64,000 nucleotides of DNA from Chitinophagaceae bacterium (GTDB lineage: Bacteria > Bacteroidota > Bacteroidia > Chitinophagales > Chitinophagaceae). The notes beneath the pieces were generated by a model, which was given only the letters and a program-made list of their open reading frames with translations, ran no database searches and was not told where the DNA came from. Location: positions 1 to 64,000 of the forward strand of contig JAMLHL010000022.1 of assembly GCA_023957125.1 (NCBI GenBank), written 5' to 3'. Positions 9,380 through 17,303 of this stretch are shown here, in pieces (position 1 is the stretch's first letter; each line of letters begins with the position of its first letter). Made by a program: the position numbers and the translations under genes.

Positions 9380-10204
9380 TCAGAGATTGTAAAAGCGCAG
9401 TGCATTCAGACCGAACACTTTTTCCCTTTCTTCCGGTTCATAATTTTCCATATATTTTTCCAGCAGGCTTTTCCATTGCACATACATGCCTGAAACCAAA
9501 ATAACCGGCCAATCGCTGCCGTACATCAGCCTGTCTGTTCCAAAAGCGTCAAATACCACATCGAGGTAAGGATAAAAATCCCCCGCGCTCCATGCCTTCC
9601 AGTTGGCTTCGGTAAACAGTCCGGATAATTTGCAATATACATTCGGATTTTGAGCAATTTCCCTCATCAACCGGGACCAGTTATCAATTTCTTTCCGTTT
9701 GATATCGGGTTTTGCGCAATGATCAATCACCAATGGCTGATCCGGCAGCCGGGATACAAATTCTAATGTGGGCCTTAGCTGGTAGTGATAAATCAAAATA
9801 TCGTAGGTATAATTAAAGGCCTTCAACATTTTTACACCCCGTTGAAAATCTTTCCGCAGAAGAAAATCATTGGGTTCACTCTGAACAATATGACGATATC
9901 CTTTTATGATGGTATGTTCCGAGAAGTGTTGTAGCCGCTCCTCCACGTTATCCGCGCAAAGATCAATCCAGCCAACAACGCCTTTGATAAAAGGATGTGT
10001 TTTTGCCAGTTCGCATAAAAACCGGGTTTCCACTTCTGCCTGGTCTGCCTGTACAGCAACGCAGCCTTCCACATCGTTCCGCCTCAGCACCGGTTCAATG
10101 GATTGAGGGATATAATCCTGTTGCAATATTTTCATATCGTCCATCCAGGCATCCCTCTTCCTGTCGTATTTCCAAAAATGCACATGGGTATCTATACAGG
10201 TCAT
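9380..10204 (-). CDS. Amidohydrolase family L-fuconolactonase-like protein
   Basis: The 274-residue protein is a TIM-barrel amidohydrolase of the COG3618 type. It starts with the metal-binding strand CIDTHVHFWKY, has the internal VIDHCAKPD motif, and ends with LMYGSDWPV, which holds the catalytic Asp. This group includes L-fucono-1,5-lactonase and L-rhamnono-lactonase, which open sugar lactones to the free acid. Mutarotase, SDR, FAH-type hydrolase and FucP in the same operon favour L-fuconolactone. It is cytoplasmic with no signal peptide. A 130-base gap separates it from the SGNH hydrolase gene upstream. Confidence 0.8.
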   Translation of the reverse strand: MTCIDTHVHFWKYDRKRDAWMDDMKILQQDYIPQSIEPVLRRNDVEGCVAVQADQAEVETRFLCELAKTHPFIKGVVGWIDLCADNVEERLQHFSEHTIIKGYRHIVQSEPNDFLLRKDFQRGVKMLKAFNYTYDILIYHYQLRPTLEFVSRLPDQPLVIDHCAKPDIKRKEIDNWSRLMREIAQNPNVYCKLSGLFTEANWKAWSAGDFYPYLDVVFDAFGTDRLMYGSDWPVILVSGMYVQWKSLLEKYMENYEPEEREKVFGLNALRFYNL

Positions 10205-10334
10205 AGAAAATAAATTAAATCACTGTTATTCAGAACTTCATAAAAACTATTCAGGGGTTCGTCATTACTACATTGCCCGCCGGTATAACTATAGTAACGC
10301 TCCTGTCTTCCTGTTTTCCACAGTTTCAAATGGA

Positions 10335-11009
10335 TCAGTTTATATATCCGTAAAACTGATCAGCCAAAAACCGGTTGCCCTCATCGTTCATGTGTACCCC
10401 GTCTGAAGTAAGCACTCCTTTGTTTTTATTTTCGGGGTTATGCCCTTCGATATAATTCACCAGGGATTTTCGAAGGTCAATAAGTTCCACTCCCCGGTCT
10501 TTTGCAAGGTGGCGTATAATATCTGCGTATTTATTCAGATCGCCATCCAATTCATTTACATAATCTTTTTTCTCCCCTATAACGGAGGGGGTACAGATTA
10601 CTGTTCTTGCGCCGATGGCTTGTATTTTATCAATGATCCGGTTGTAGAATTTTTCAAATTTATCGGGATCTGTTCCTGTTAAGGCGCTTCTTTTATGCCA
10701 TACGTCGTTTATGCCGATGTAGATAAAAACAAGATCCGGTTTTTTAACTAAAACATCTTCTTCCAGCCTCAGATAAAGATCATAAATCTTGTTGCCGCCA
10801 ACACCTGCGCCTATGAGTTCAAAGTTATTATCCCTGCTGTTTTTTGCCAGCATTTGCTGCAGCAGGGTAATATATCCGTTAGGAGCAACGCCGGCTGCAG
10901 TTATGGAATCGCCAAAGAAAATAACCCTTTTCTTCTTTTGTATTATGGAGAAAGCCGACATACAAAATACGCCCAGAATAATGGTCAGGTATAATGCCAA
11001 TCGTTTCAT
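10335..11009 (-). CDS. SGNH/GDSL hydrolase, exported
   Basis: The 224-residue protein has an N-terminal signal or anchor segment (ALYLTIILGVFCMSAFS) followed by the block I motif FFGDSITAAG. GINDVW supplies the block III Asn, and DGVHMNDEG the block V Asp-His pair. The family contains esterases, including acetylxylan and rhamnogalacturonan acetylesterases. Placement inside the fucose operon suggests deacetylation of a fucose-containing glycan outside the cytoplasm; this is inference. It overlaps nothing and sits 25 bases after the mutarotase gene. Confidence 0.8.
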   Translation of the reverse strand: MKRLALYLTIILGVFCMSAFSIIQKKKRVIFFGDSITAAGVAPNGYITLLQQMLAKNSRDNNFELIGAGVGGNKIYDLYLRLEEDVLVKKPDLVFIYIGINDVWHKRSALTGTDPDKFEKFYNRIIDKIQAIGARTVICTPSVIGEKKDYVNELDGDLNKYADIIRHLAKDRGVELIDLRKSLVNYIEGHNPENKNKGVLTSDGVHMNDEGNRFLADQFYGYIN

Positions 11010-11034
11010 ACAGACTGTTTAGAACGGGAAGTTA

Positions 11035-11364
11035 CTATAATTCAAATACCTTTTCCATTAAAATCCATTTTTCTCCGGGTTTGGCCCAGGGCAGCGCCTG
11101 CTGGAAGGTCCACATAAAATTTTCCCACTCCTGCACTCTCGGATCAGCGGCATCAGATGCGGCCTTTTTTTCAAAGGAAAAATCGTCGTTTACTTCCATG
11201 ATCATGAACATCCGGTTGCCCGAAAGATAAATATCCATAAGGGTAATGCCGTCGGCCAATATCTTATCACGGATATCCGGCCAGATATGCTGATGGATTT
11301 TTTTGTATTCCGCAATAATTGCCGGGTCGTCCTTCAGATCCAGCGTAAGGCAATATCGCTTCAT
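11035..11364 (-). CDS. L-rhamnose/L-fucose mutarotase (RhaM-like)
   Basis: This 109-residue protein of the RhaM/DUF718 family begins KRYCLTLDLKDDPA and has the conserved HQHIWPDI segment (substrate His) and an aromatic region ENFMWTFQQALPWAKPGEKW. These small dimeric ferredoxin-like proteins interconvert alpha and beta anomers of 6-deoxy sugars. Operon context indicates L-fucose. The length is typical of the family. It follows the FAH-type hydrolase gene after 55 bases. Confidence 0.8.
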   Translation of the reverse strand: MKRYCLTLDLKDDPAIIAEYKKIHQHIWPDIRDKILADGITLMDIYLSGNRMFMIMEVNDDFSFEKKAASDAADPRVQEWENFMWTFQQALPWAKPGEKWILMEKVFEL

Positions 11365-11419
11365 TAGCAGAACAATTGTATTTTAATGAATCCTGTTTCT
11401 TTATACAACACCTGTATTC

Positions 11420-12280
11420 CTATCTGCGCCATTCCACCATTTTTTGTCTGGACTCACCTAATCCTTCTATGCCCAACGCCACTTCGTCGCCTGCTTTTAA
11501 ATACACGGGCGCCGGTTTTTGTCCTAATCCTACACCGGCCGGCGTTCCGGTAGATATGATGTCGCCGGGCAACAGGGTCATGAATTCACTGATATAGCTG
11601 ATCAAAAATGGAATTTTAAAGATCAGGTTCTTGCTGTTGCCATCCTGCATTGTTTTGCCATTTACAGTGAGCCACAAACGCAGGTTATTCACATCTTTTA
11701 TTTCATCCGGGGTTACCAGCCAGGGTCCCAGGGGTGCAAAGGTATCACAGCTCTTGCCTTTCACCCACTGACCGCTCCTTTCCAGTTGGAAAGCCCTTTC
11801 ACTGTAATCGTTGTGCAGCATGTAGCCTGCAACGTGATCCATGGCGTCTTTTTCCTTAACATAAGAGGCTTTTTTACCTATTACCACCGCCAGCTCCACC
11901 TCCCAGTCGGTTTTAGTGCTGTTGCGGGGAATGACTACATCATCGTTGGGCCCTGCAATGGCCGAAGAAGCCTTAAAGAAGATGATCGGTTCTACAGGTA
12001 ACTGCATATTGCTTTCCGCAGCATGGTCGGAATAATTCAGGCCGATGCATATCAGCTTGGACGTGCGGCTTAAAGGAGGCCCCAGTCTTTCCGTGGCGCT
12101 CACTTCCGGACACGAAGACTCATTTGTGCTGAGCCATTCTTTCAGCCGCCGGATCCCATTGGTAGCCAAAAACTCATCTGTATAATCTTCCCCAAATGCA
12201 GTAACATCAATGCGTTTGCCATTTTGCAATGCTACTCCCGGCTTTTCCTGCCCGGCTTTTCCGTGTCGAATCAGTTTCAT
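11420..12280 (-). CDS. FAH-family hydrolase, probable 2,4-diketo-3-deoxy-L-fuconate hydrolase
   Basis: The 286-residue protein has a short N-terminal domain and a fumarylacetoacetase catalytic domain with KLICIGLNYSDHAAE, the metal-binding segment DWEVELAVVIG, NDYSERAFQ and GDIISTGTPAGVG. Members of this branch cleave 2,4-diketo-3-deoxy-L-fuconate to pyruvate and L-lactate in the non-phosphorylative fucose pathway; others act on acylpyruvates. As first gene of the minus-strand operon, its promoter probably drives the set. No L-fuconate dehydratase gene is present in the window. Family certain; substrate inferred from neighbours. Confidence 0.8.
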   Translation of the reverse strand: MKLIRHGKAGQEKPGVALQNGKRIDVTAFGEDYTDEFLATNGIRRLKEWLSTNESSCPEVSATERLGPPLSRTSKLICIGLNYSDHAAESNMQLPVEPIIFFKASSAIAGPNDDVVIPRNSTKTDWEVELAVVIGKKASYVKEKDAMDHVAGYMLHNDYSERAFQLERSGQWVKGKSCDTFAPLGPWLVTPDEIKDVNNLRLWLTVNGKTMQDGNSKNLIFKIPFLISYISEFMTLLPGDIISTGTPAGVGLGQKPAPVYLKAGDEVALGIEGLGESRQKMVEWRR

Positions 12281-12587
12281 AAAACACCTGTTTTTTAAAA
12301 GGCTAAACTACTTGGATTTTTTGTGCATGCCAAACCATTTTTGATTCCCCCGGTCAAAATGCAGGGGATAACAGGATTTGGTTTAATTTTAGGAAAACGG
12401 AACTTTTATTGAAAAGGACAATCCCTCCAGGGAACAAGCTTCAGATCAGGAGATAGTGCGATGCGCAGCGAAAGAGAAGGATTATGGCTGCCTGTTGGAG
12501 GGGATGAGGCGTAATGATTGGAATTATATTCCGGTTATGAGTATCAATTGAAGGGAACGATTCAAATGCTAAAAAATACATCTTAAA
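12281..12587. other. 307-base intergenic region, no gene seen
   Basis: This region separates the divergently transcribed fucose operon and the YhcG-type gene. The left part holds the predicted operon promoter. The right part (about 12420-12560) is mixed sequence without a convincing reading frame, hairpin or repeat. A decayed gene cannot be excluded. Confidence 0.5.
12303..12334 (-). promoter_or_regulatory. Predicted promoter of the fucose operon
   Basis: On the minus strand a TTTG (12334-12331) is followed after 20 bases by TAGTTTAG (12310-12303), one mismatch from TAnnTTTG, 22 bases before the hydrolase start codon. Spacing matches the clear promoter ahead of prfA in this window. No operator sequence was recognised. 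Confidence 0.4.
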
Positions 12588-13769
12588 ATGAAAAACATCA
12601 CTACACCATACCGGCAATGGCTGGTAATGCTCAAAAGAGACATTCAGAACTCAAGATTACAGGCCGTATTACAAGTAAACCAACAGATGCTATTGTTGTA
12701 TTGGTATCTGGGTAAACAAATTGTTCAGAAGATTGATATAGAGGGATGGGGGGCGAAAATTATTCCGCAACTGGCTAAAGATTTACAAAAGCAGTTTCCT
12801 GATCTTCAGGGATTTTCGGTAAGAAATCTGAAATACATGCGACAATTCGCTAATGCATATCCCGATTTATTAATTGGGCAGCAACCTGCTGCCCAATTAC
12901 AATCCAAAGCTAAAAAGGCTACAAATATAAAAAAGCGCTCCCGGGGACAGTTAAAAAAAACATTTGGGCAGCAGGTTGCTGCCCAATTCAACAGCATGCA
13001 ATGGTATCTCTCAAACCCAGACTTAACAGGCATTCCGTGGGGGCATCACATATATTTACTGGATAGAGTATTTGACGAAGAGATTCGTTTATGGTATATA
13101 CAAAAAACGATTGAGCATAACTGGAGCAGAGCAGTGTTGCAATACCAGATACAAACGGATTTGTACCAACGCCAGAAAAAAAATAAAAAGCATTCTAACT
13201 TCCATTTAACCTTACCCAAGTCCCAAAGCGATCTGGCAAATCAGGTTCTCAAGGATCCGTATATTTTTAACTTTTTACAGTTTGGAGAGAAGATTACAGA
13301 ACGTGAGTTGGAAACACAACTCATTGATCATTTACAGGAATTTCTCATCGAATTAGGCTCGGGTTTTGCTTTCGTAGGACGGCAGGTAAAATTCAAAATC
13401 GGACGAAGAGATCATTATATTGATCTGTTGTTTTATCACGTGATATTGCATAGCTATGTAGTGATTGAACTGAAGATGGAAGAGTTTGAATTTGCACACA
13501 CCGGGCAAATGAACGGTTATCTGAGTTTTGTAAACAAACACCTGAAACAACCGGCTGATAATTCTTCAATAGGCATAATACTGTGCAGTTCTAAAGATGA
13601 AGTAGAAGTTGATTATGCTTTAAATAATATTGATCAACCTATTGGAGTAAGTGATTATCAATTCCTTAAATTATTACCCCGTCAATTGCGCGGGAAATTG
13701 CCTAATGCAAAAATTTTACAGCAAGAGGTTAAAAAATTCTTAGTCAATAAGAAGCAGCCTAAAAAATAG
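12588..13769 (+). CDS. YhcG-type PD-(D/E)XK nuclease domain protein (DUF1016)
   Basis: The 393-residue protein has an N-terminal DUF1016 helical domain (LLLYWYLGKQIVQ, FSVRNLKYMRQFANAYPD) and a C-terminal PD-(D/E)XK nuclease core with Asp279 (RRDHYIDLLFYH) and Glu294-x-Lys296 (VVIELKMEEF). Members are linked to DNA processing, restriction-like systems or mobile DNA; none is experimentally fixed as a rule. Residues ~95-133 form a Lys-rich linker flanked by two mutually inverted DNA palindromes, apparently an in-frame insertion in a variable part of the family. It stands alone between the fucose operon and a sugar-isomerase gene. A-rich sequence suggests transfer. Confidence 0.8.
   Translation: MKNITTPYRQWLVMLKRDIQNSRLQAVLQVNQQMLLLYWYLGKQIVQKIDIEGWGAKIIPQLAKDLQKQFPDLQGFSVRNLKYMRQFANAYPDLLIGQQPAAQLQSKAKKATNIKKRSRGQLKKTFGQQVAAQFNSMQWYLSNPDLTGIPWGHHIYLLDRVFDEEIRLWYIQKTIEHNWSRAVLQYQIQTDLYQRQKKNKKHSNFHLTLPKSQSDLANQVLKDPYIFNFLQFGEKITERELETQLIDHLQEFLIELGSGFAFVGRQVKFKIGRRDHYIDLLFYHVILHSYVVIELKMEEFEFAHTGQMNGYLSFVNKHLKQPADNSSIGIILCSSKDEVEVDYALNNIDQPIGVSDYQFLKLLPRQLRGKLPNAKILQQEVKKFLVNKKQPKK
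12871..12986. repeat. Pair of mutually inverted palindromes inside the YhcG-type gene
   Basis: A palindrome with 13-base arms (TAATTGGGCAGCA, loop ACC, then the complement; 12871-12899) recurs at 12964-12986 with loop GGT, so the second copy is the reverse complement of the first. Both are translated in frame (IGQQPAAQL and FGQQVAAQF) and bracket a Lys-rich linker. Confidence 0.85.
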
Positions 13770-13905
13770 CTCCATGCTTCGGTGTGCTTACCCGCCATCG
13801 CGGACAGAAAATGTGATTTGTTTATTCCCGGAAGAAATAAAAAATTCGGTATCTTTTGTTCAGATAAAATATCATCTTTGTTATTCATTTAAACCATTCA
13901 TCTGT

Positions 13906-14820
13906 ATGTATCGTTCTTCCCGCAGGCAGTTTTTAAAAAATACAGCGCTGGCTATGGCAGGCGCCGGTTTCTTAAGCCAGGAGTTGCTGGCAGCAGTAAA
14001 TTCAAGGGAACTTATCGGAATTCAATTATACAGTATCCGGGCGGAGATGGGTAAAGATCCGTTGGGCAGCCTGAAGCAGTTAGCCGCTATGGGTTATAAG
14101 CATGTGGAACATGCCAACTATATCAACCGGAAATTTTACGGCTACAGCGCCGGTGAGTTTAAAAAAGTGCTGGCAGACCTGGGACTGACAATGCCGAGCG
14201 GACACACCGTGATGAACAGAAAGCATTGGGATGAAACCCGAAAGGACTTCACGGAGGAATGGAAAATGACCATCGAAGACGCGGCCACTATGGGGCAGCA
14301 ATTAGTGATCAGTCCCTGGTTGGATGATTATTACCGGAAGACTGCGGATGATTTAAAACGGTATATGGAAGTTTTCAATAAGTGCGGGGAATTGTGCAAA
14401 AAATCGGGAATGAAATTCGGGTATCATAATCACGATTTTGAATTCAGCCAGCAACTGGATGGCGAAAAAGTATTTGATATCATTTTGCAACATACCGATC
14501 CTTCGCTGGTGGCGCAGCAACTGGATATCGGCAACCTGTATAACGGGGGAGCGACAGCGCTGGAGGTGATGAAACAATACCCCGGGCGTTTTGAATCCAT
14601 GCATGTGAAAGATGAGATCAAATCGGGAAAGAAAGAGGAGCCTTACGAAAGCACGGTATTAGGCAAAGGGATCGTTCCGGTAAAACAGGTGATTGACCTC
14701 GGAAGAAAATCGGGCGGTACCGTTCATTTCATCATAGAGCAGGAATCCTACCAGGGCAAACTGCCCATGGAATGTATGAAGGAGAATCTGCTGATCATGA
14801 GAAAATGGGGATACAAATAA
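13906..14820 (+). CDS. Exported sugar phosphate isomerase/epimerase-like protein
   Basis: The 304-residue protein starts with a Tat-like signal (SRRQFLKNTALAMAGAGFL) and continues into an AP endonuclease family 2/xylose-isomerase-like TIM barrel. Characteristic pieces are GIQLYSIR, the metal-site strand FGYHNHDFEF, QLDIGN and HVKDE. Many such exported proteins in Bacteroidota and Planctomycetes act as sugar epimerases or lyases with unknown substrate. The ATG at 13906 is chosen because the twin-Arg signal begins there; the frame is open 44 codons further upstream but without sense. A CATCTTTG box at 13872-13879 may be its promoter. Confidence 0.8.
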   Translation: MYRSSRRQFLKNTALAMAGAGFLSQELLAAVNSRELIGIQLYSIRAEMGKDPLGSLKQLAAMGYKHVEHANYINRKFYGYSAGEFKKVLADLGLTMPSGHTVMNRKHWDETRKDFTEEWKMTIEDAATMGQQLVISPWLDDYYRKTADDLKRYMEVFNKCGELCKKSGMKFGYHNHDFEFSQQLDGEKVFDIILQHTDPSLVAQQLDIGNLYNGGATALEVMKQYPGRFESMHVKDEIKSGKKEEPYESTVLGKGIVPVKQVIDLGRKSGGTVHFIIEQESYQGKLPMECMKENLLIMRKWGYK

Positions 14821-14882
14821 AATGAGTTAGGGAGTTTTTAGTTAGGAGTTAGGAGTTATTTCAGAAGCAGCATCAGATCCGT

Positions 14883-15116
14883 TTATTGTTCTTTGTCCTC
14901 TTTTCTTTGATTCTGCTTCCAGAGCCGGTAGCCAACAAAGCCAATTACAGCATAGGGTATGGTCATCAGGTATAAAATTCCTGCGTTTAGCCCTTTGGCA
15001 GGCTTTTCCCCCATTTGCTGTGCTGTTTTGGTACAGATGGAACATTGAGCCGACACCGTAATGGTGGTCAGGGCCAGAAAACATAAGCCCAACAATATAG
15101 CTGCTATCCTTTTCAT
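14883..15116 (-). CDS. Small membrane protein with signal peptide and CxxC
   Basis: This 77-residue protein has a signal peptide (IAAILLGLCFLALTTITVSA), then CSICTKTAQQ, a GLNAGILYL segment entering one transmembrane helix (YLMTIPYAVIGFVGYRLW), and a charged tail. The same arrangement (short CxxC segment, then KGLNxGILYL and one helix) recurs in small uncharacterised Bacteroidota membrane proteins, from general memory of the family. The CxxC could be redox-active or bind metal. Function unknown. It is transcribed opposite to both neighbours. Confidence 0.65.
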   Translation of the reverse strand: MKRIAAILLGLCFLALTTITVSAQCSICTKTAQQMGEKPAKGLNAGILYLMTIPYAVIGFVGYRLWKQNQRKEDKEQ

Positions 15117-15197
15117 TGCATTACCATTAAAGAAATCAACCGTAAAGATAGGGAAAAACGGGAAGAGAACCGTCTGTTGAAAGACGGCGGTAGTGAG

Positions 15198-15304
15198 TCC
15201 CGGATTTTCGCAGGCGGGTGAGGCAACCGCCTGTAGAACCCGCTACCGGTTGGTGCCTCACCAACCGGAATGTCAGGTGGGGGAGTTGGAGCGAAAATCC
15301 GGGA
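15198..15304. repeat. REP-like inverted pair (BIME-type element)
   Basis: The gap 15117-15440 has no gene but carries a structured element. Outer 14-base arms (TCCCGGATTTTCGC at 15198-15211 and its complement at 15291-15304) enclose two hairpins. One is AGGCGG/CCGCCT (15212-15232); the other has 10-base arms starting CCGGTTGGTG (15246-15268). The loop GGTGAGGCA (15217-15225) is perfectly complementary to 15254-15262, so a long-range pairing competes with the local hairpins. Read outward, each half is the 14-mer followed by a hairpin displaying GTGAGGC. This is the layout of paired REP units. Confidence 0.8.
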
Positions 15305-15427
15305 TGCACCCAGGCGGGGTAGTTTCCCGATATTTTACAGGCTGTTTTGAAAACATCAAAGACCGAACTGGATGTTTAAGCCAAGACTAAAGCCCACCTT
15401 TTATTCCCATATCTTCTTTTCCCGCTT

Positions 15428-15435
15428 TAATTTTG
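15428..15435 (+). promoter_or_regulatory. -7 box abutting nadE start
   Basis: TAATTTTG, a perfect TAnnTTTG match, ends five bases before the ATG of nadE. If used, the transcript would start at or next to the start codon. No good -33 partner is visible. Confidence 0.4.
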
Positions 15436-15440
15436 CCGGT

Positions 15441-17162
15441 ATGAAAATAGCGCTGGCACAACAAAACTATCATATCGGGAATTTTGGGGGGAACACGCAA
15501 AAGATCATTTCTGCTATAGAACAAGCCAAAAAATCCGGAGCGGAATTGGTGGTCTTTTCGGAATTGAGCGTTTGCGGATATCCTCCGCGCGACTTCCTTG
15601 AATTTGAAGATTTTATTGGTCAATGCCAGTCCGCAATAGAGCGTATTAAACCTTATTCGCAGGATATAGGCGTTATTATTGGAGCCCCTCAAAAAAATTC
15701 AGTTTTGCCGGGGAAGAACCTTTTCAATGCCGCCTGGCTGTTATACAACGGCCAGGTACTGGGCGTTTCTCAAAAAACATTGTTACCTACATATGATGTG
15801 TTTGATGAATACCGCCACTTTGAACCGGCCAGGAGCTGGAATATCATTCCGTTCAAAGGTCACAGGATAGCGCTTACCATTTGCGAAGATATCTGGAACC
15901 TGGGCGATGATCCGCAGTACCCGGTTTGCCCGATGGATATCCTGGTGAAGCAGGCGCCCGATCTGATGATCAACATTTCTGCATCCCCGTTTGATTATGG
16001 TCATGATAAAGACCGGAAAAAAGCGATCCGGGCCAATGTGCTGAAATATGGGTTGCCCCTGGTATATTGCAATGCTGTAGGCTCGCAAACCGAAATTGTA
16101 TTCGACGGTGGCAGCATGGTGTACAATGGCAACGGGGATGTGATGCGGGAGCTGGCCTACTTTGAAGAAGACTTTTGCGTGGCGGACATTACGCCCGGTA
16201 AAACGGCTGCTTCCCAAAACAAGGCAGAACCGTTGCCCGGTACCTCTGTTTCGGACGAAGGAATAAGGGAGACGCAGGAAGCGGGGGCTTTCAACATCAT
16301 GGCTCATCTCACCGGGCGGAATAATATCCGGCAAATACACCGGGCCCTGAAGCTGGGTATCAAAGATTATTTTGCTAAGATGGGATTTTCTAAAGCCATT
16401 CTGGGCAGTAGTGGCGGTATAGACAGCGCCGTGGCACTATCATTGGCCTGTGAAGCATTAGGCGCGCAAAACGTCCGGGCCGTGTTGATGCCTTCGCCTT
16501 TTTCCACGGGTCATTCCGTTGACGACGCGGTGCAGTTGAGTGAGAACCTGGGCAATCCTTTTGATATCCTTTCCATCAATGAATTATACGATCGTTTCCT
16601 TTCCACGCTGGCGCCCCTGTTTAAAGGTCTTCCCTTTAGTGTAGCCGAAGAAAATATCCAAAGCCGGACGCGGGGAAACCTGCTTATGGCCCTTGCCAAT
16701 AAATTTGGATATATCCTTCTCAATACGTCCAACAAAAGTGAGCTGGCTACCGGATACGGCACCTTATATGGAGATATGGCCGGTGGACTGAGTGTGCTGG
16801 GAGACCTGTATAAAACGCAGATATATGCCCTCGCCGGATATATTAACCGCGAAAAAGAGATCATACCCGCTCATATTATCACCAAGCCTCCTTCCGCAGA
16901 GCTCCGGCCGGATCAAAAAGACAGCGACAGCCTGCCCGATTACAATATCCTGGACCAGATTCTTTACCTGTATATTGAAAAGAGGAACGGACCCGAAGAG
17001 ATCAAAGCCCTGGGTTATGAGCCATCGCTGGTCAACAGGGTATTGAAGATGGTGAATGTCAACGAGTATAAGCGCAACCAGTTTTGCCCCATTATACGGG
17101 TAAGCGCCAAAGCTTTCGGCGTGGGCAGAAGGATGCCCATAGTGGGAAAGTATCTGGGTTAA
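15441..17162 (+). CDS. nadE: Glutamine-dependent NAD+ synthetase
   Basis: The 573-residue enzyme makes NAD from deamido-NAD, ATP and glutamine, the last step of NAD synthesis. The N-terminal carbon-nitrogen hydrolase domain (glutaminase) shows the Glu in FSELSVCGYPP, the Lys in QKTLLPTYDVFDE and the nucleophilic Cys in LTICEDIWN. The C-terminal synthetase domain shows the P-loop GSSGGIDSAVAL and NTSNKSELATGYGTLYGD. Length fits the two-domain bacterial form. The ATG at 15441 begins the first beta-strand (KIALAQQNYHIG); the frame is open 23 codons upstream but non-conserved. Confidence 0.95.
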   Translation: MKIALAQQNYHIGNFGGNTQKIISAIEQAKKSGAELVVFSELSVCGYPPRDFLEFEDFIGQCQSAIERIKPYSQDIGVIIGAPQKNSVLPGKNLFNAAWLLYNGQVLGVSQKTLLPTYDVFDEYRHFEPARSWNIIPFKGHRIALTICEDIWNLGDDPQYPVCPMDILVKQAPDLMINISASPFDYGHDKDRKKAIRANVLKYGLPLVYCNAVGSQTEIVFDGGSMVYNGNGDVMRELAYFEEDFCVADITPGKTAASQNKAEPLPGTSVSDEGIRETQEAGAFNIMAHLTGRNNIRQIHRALKLGIKDYFAKMGFSKAILGSSGGIDSAVALSLACEALGAQNVRAVLMPSPFSTGHSVDDAVQLSENLGNPFDILSINELYDRFLSTLAPLFKGLPFSVAEENIQSRTRGNLLMALANKFGYILLNTSNKSELATGYGTLYGDMAGGLSVLGDLYKTQIYALAGYINREKEIIPAHIITKPPSAELRPDQKDSDSLPDYNILDQILYLYIEKRNGPEEIKALGYEPSLVNRVLKMVNVNEYKRNQFCPIIRVSAKAFGVGRRMPIVGKYLG

Positions 17163-17303
17163 GCCGAAAAATTGCAGACATTGCAGAACTCACTACCTGC
17201 CGGAATATCGCGGGTGGAGTGAAAATTCAGGGACACCCCCTCTCCTTCCGGGCCGGCTGAATCTCGTTACAAATCCCCATCTTTGCACCTCATTGTATGG
17301 AAT

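Noticed and set aside
17200..17254. Possible degenerate copy of the 15.2 kb element (GGAGTGAAAATTCAGGGA next to CCGGAA/TTCCGG arms)
   Set aside because: Similarity is limited to about 20 bases with several mismatches and the hairpin layout is not reproduced; it may be a decayed relative but cannot be supported.
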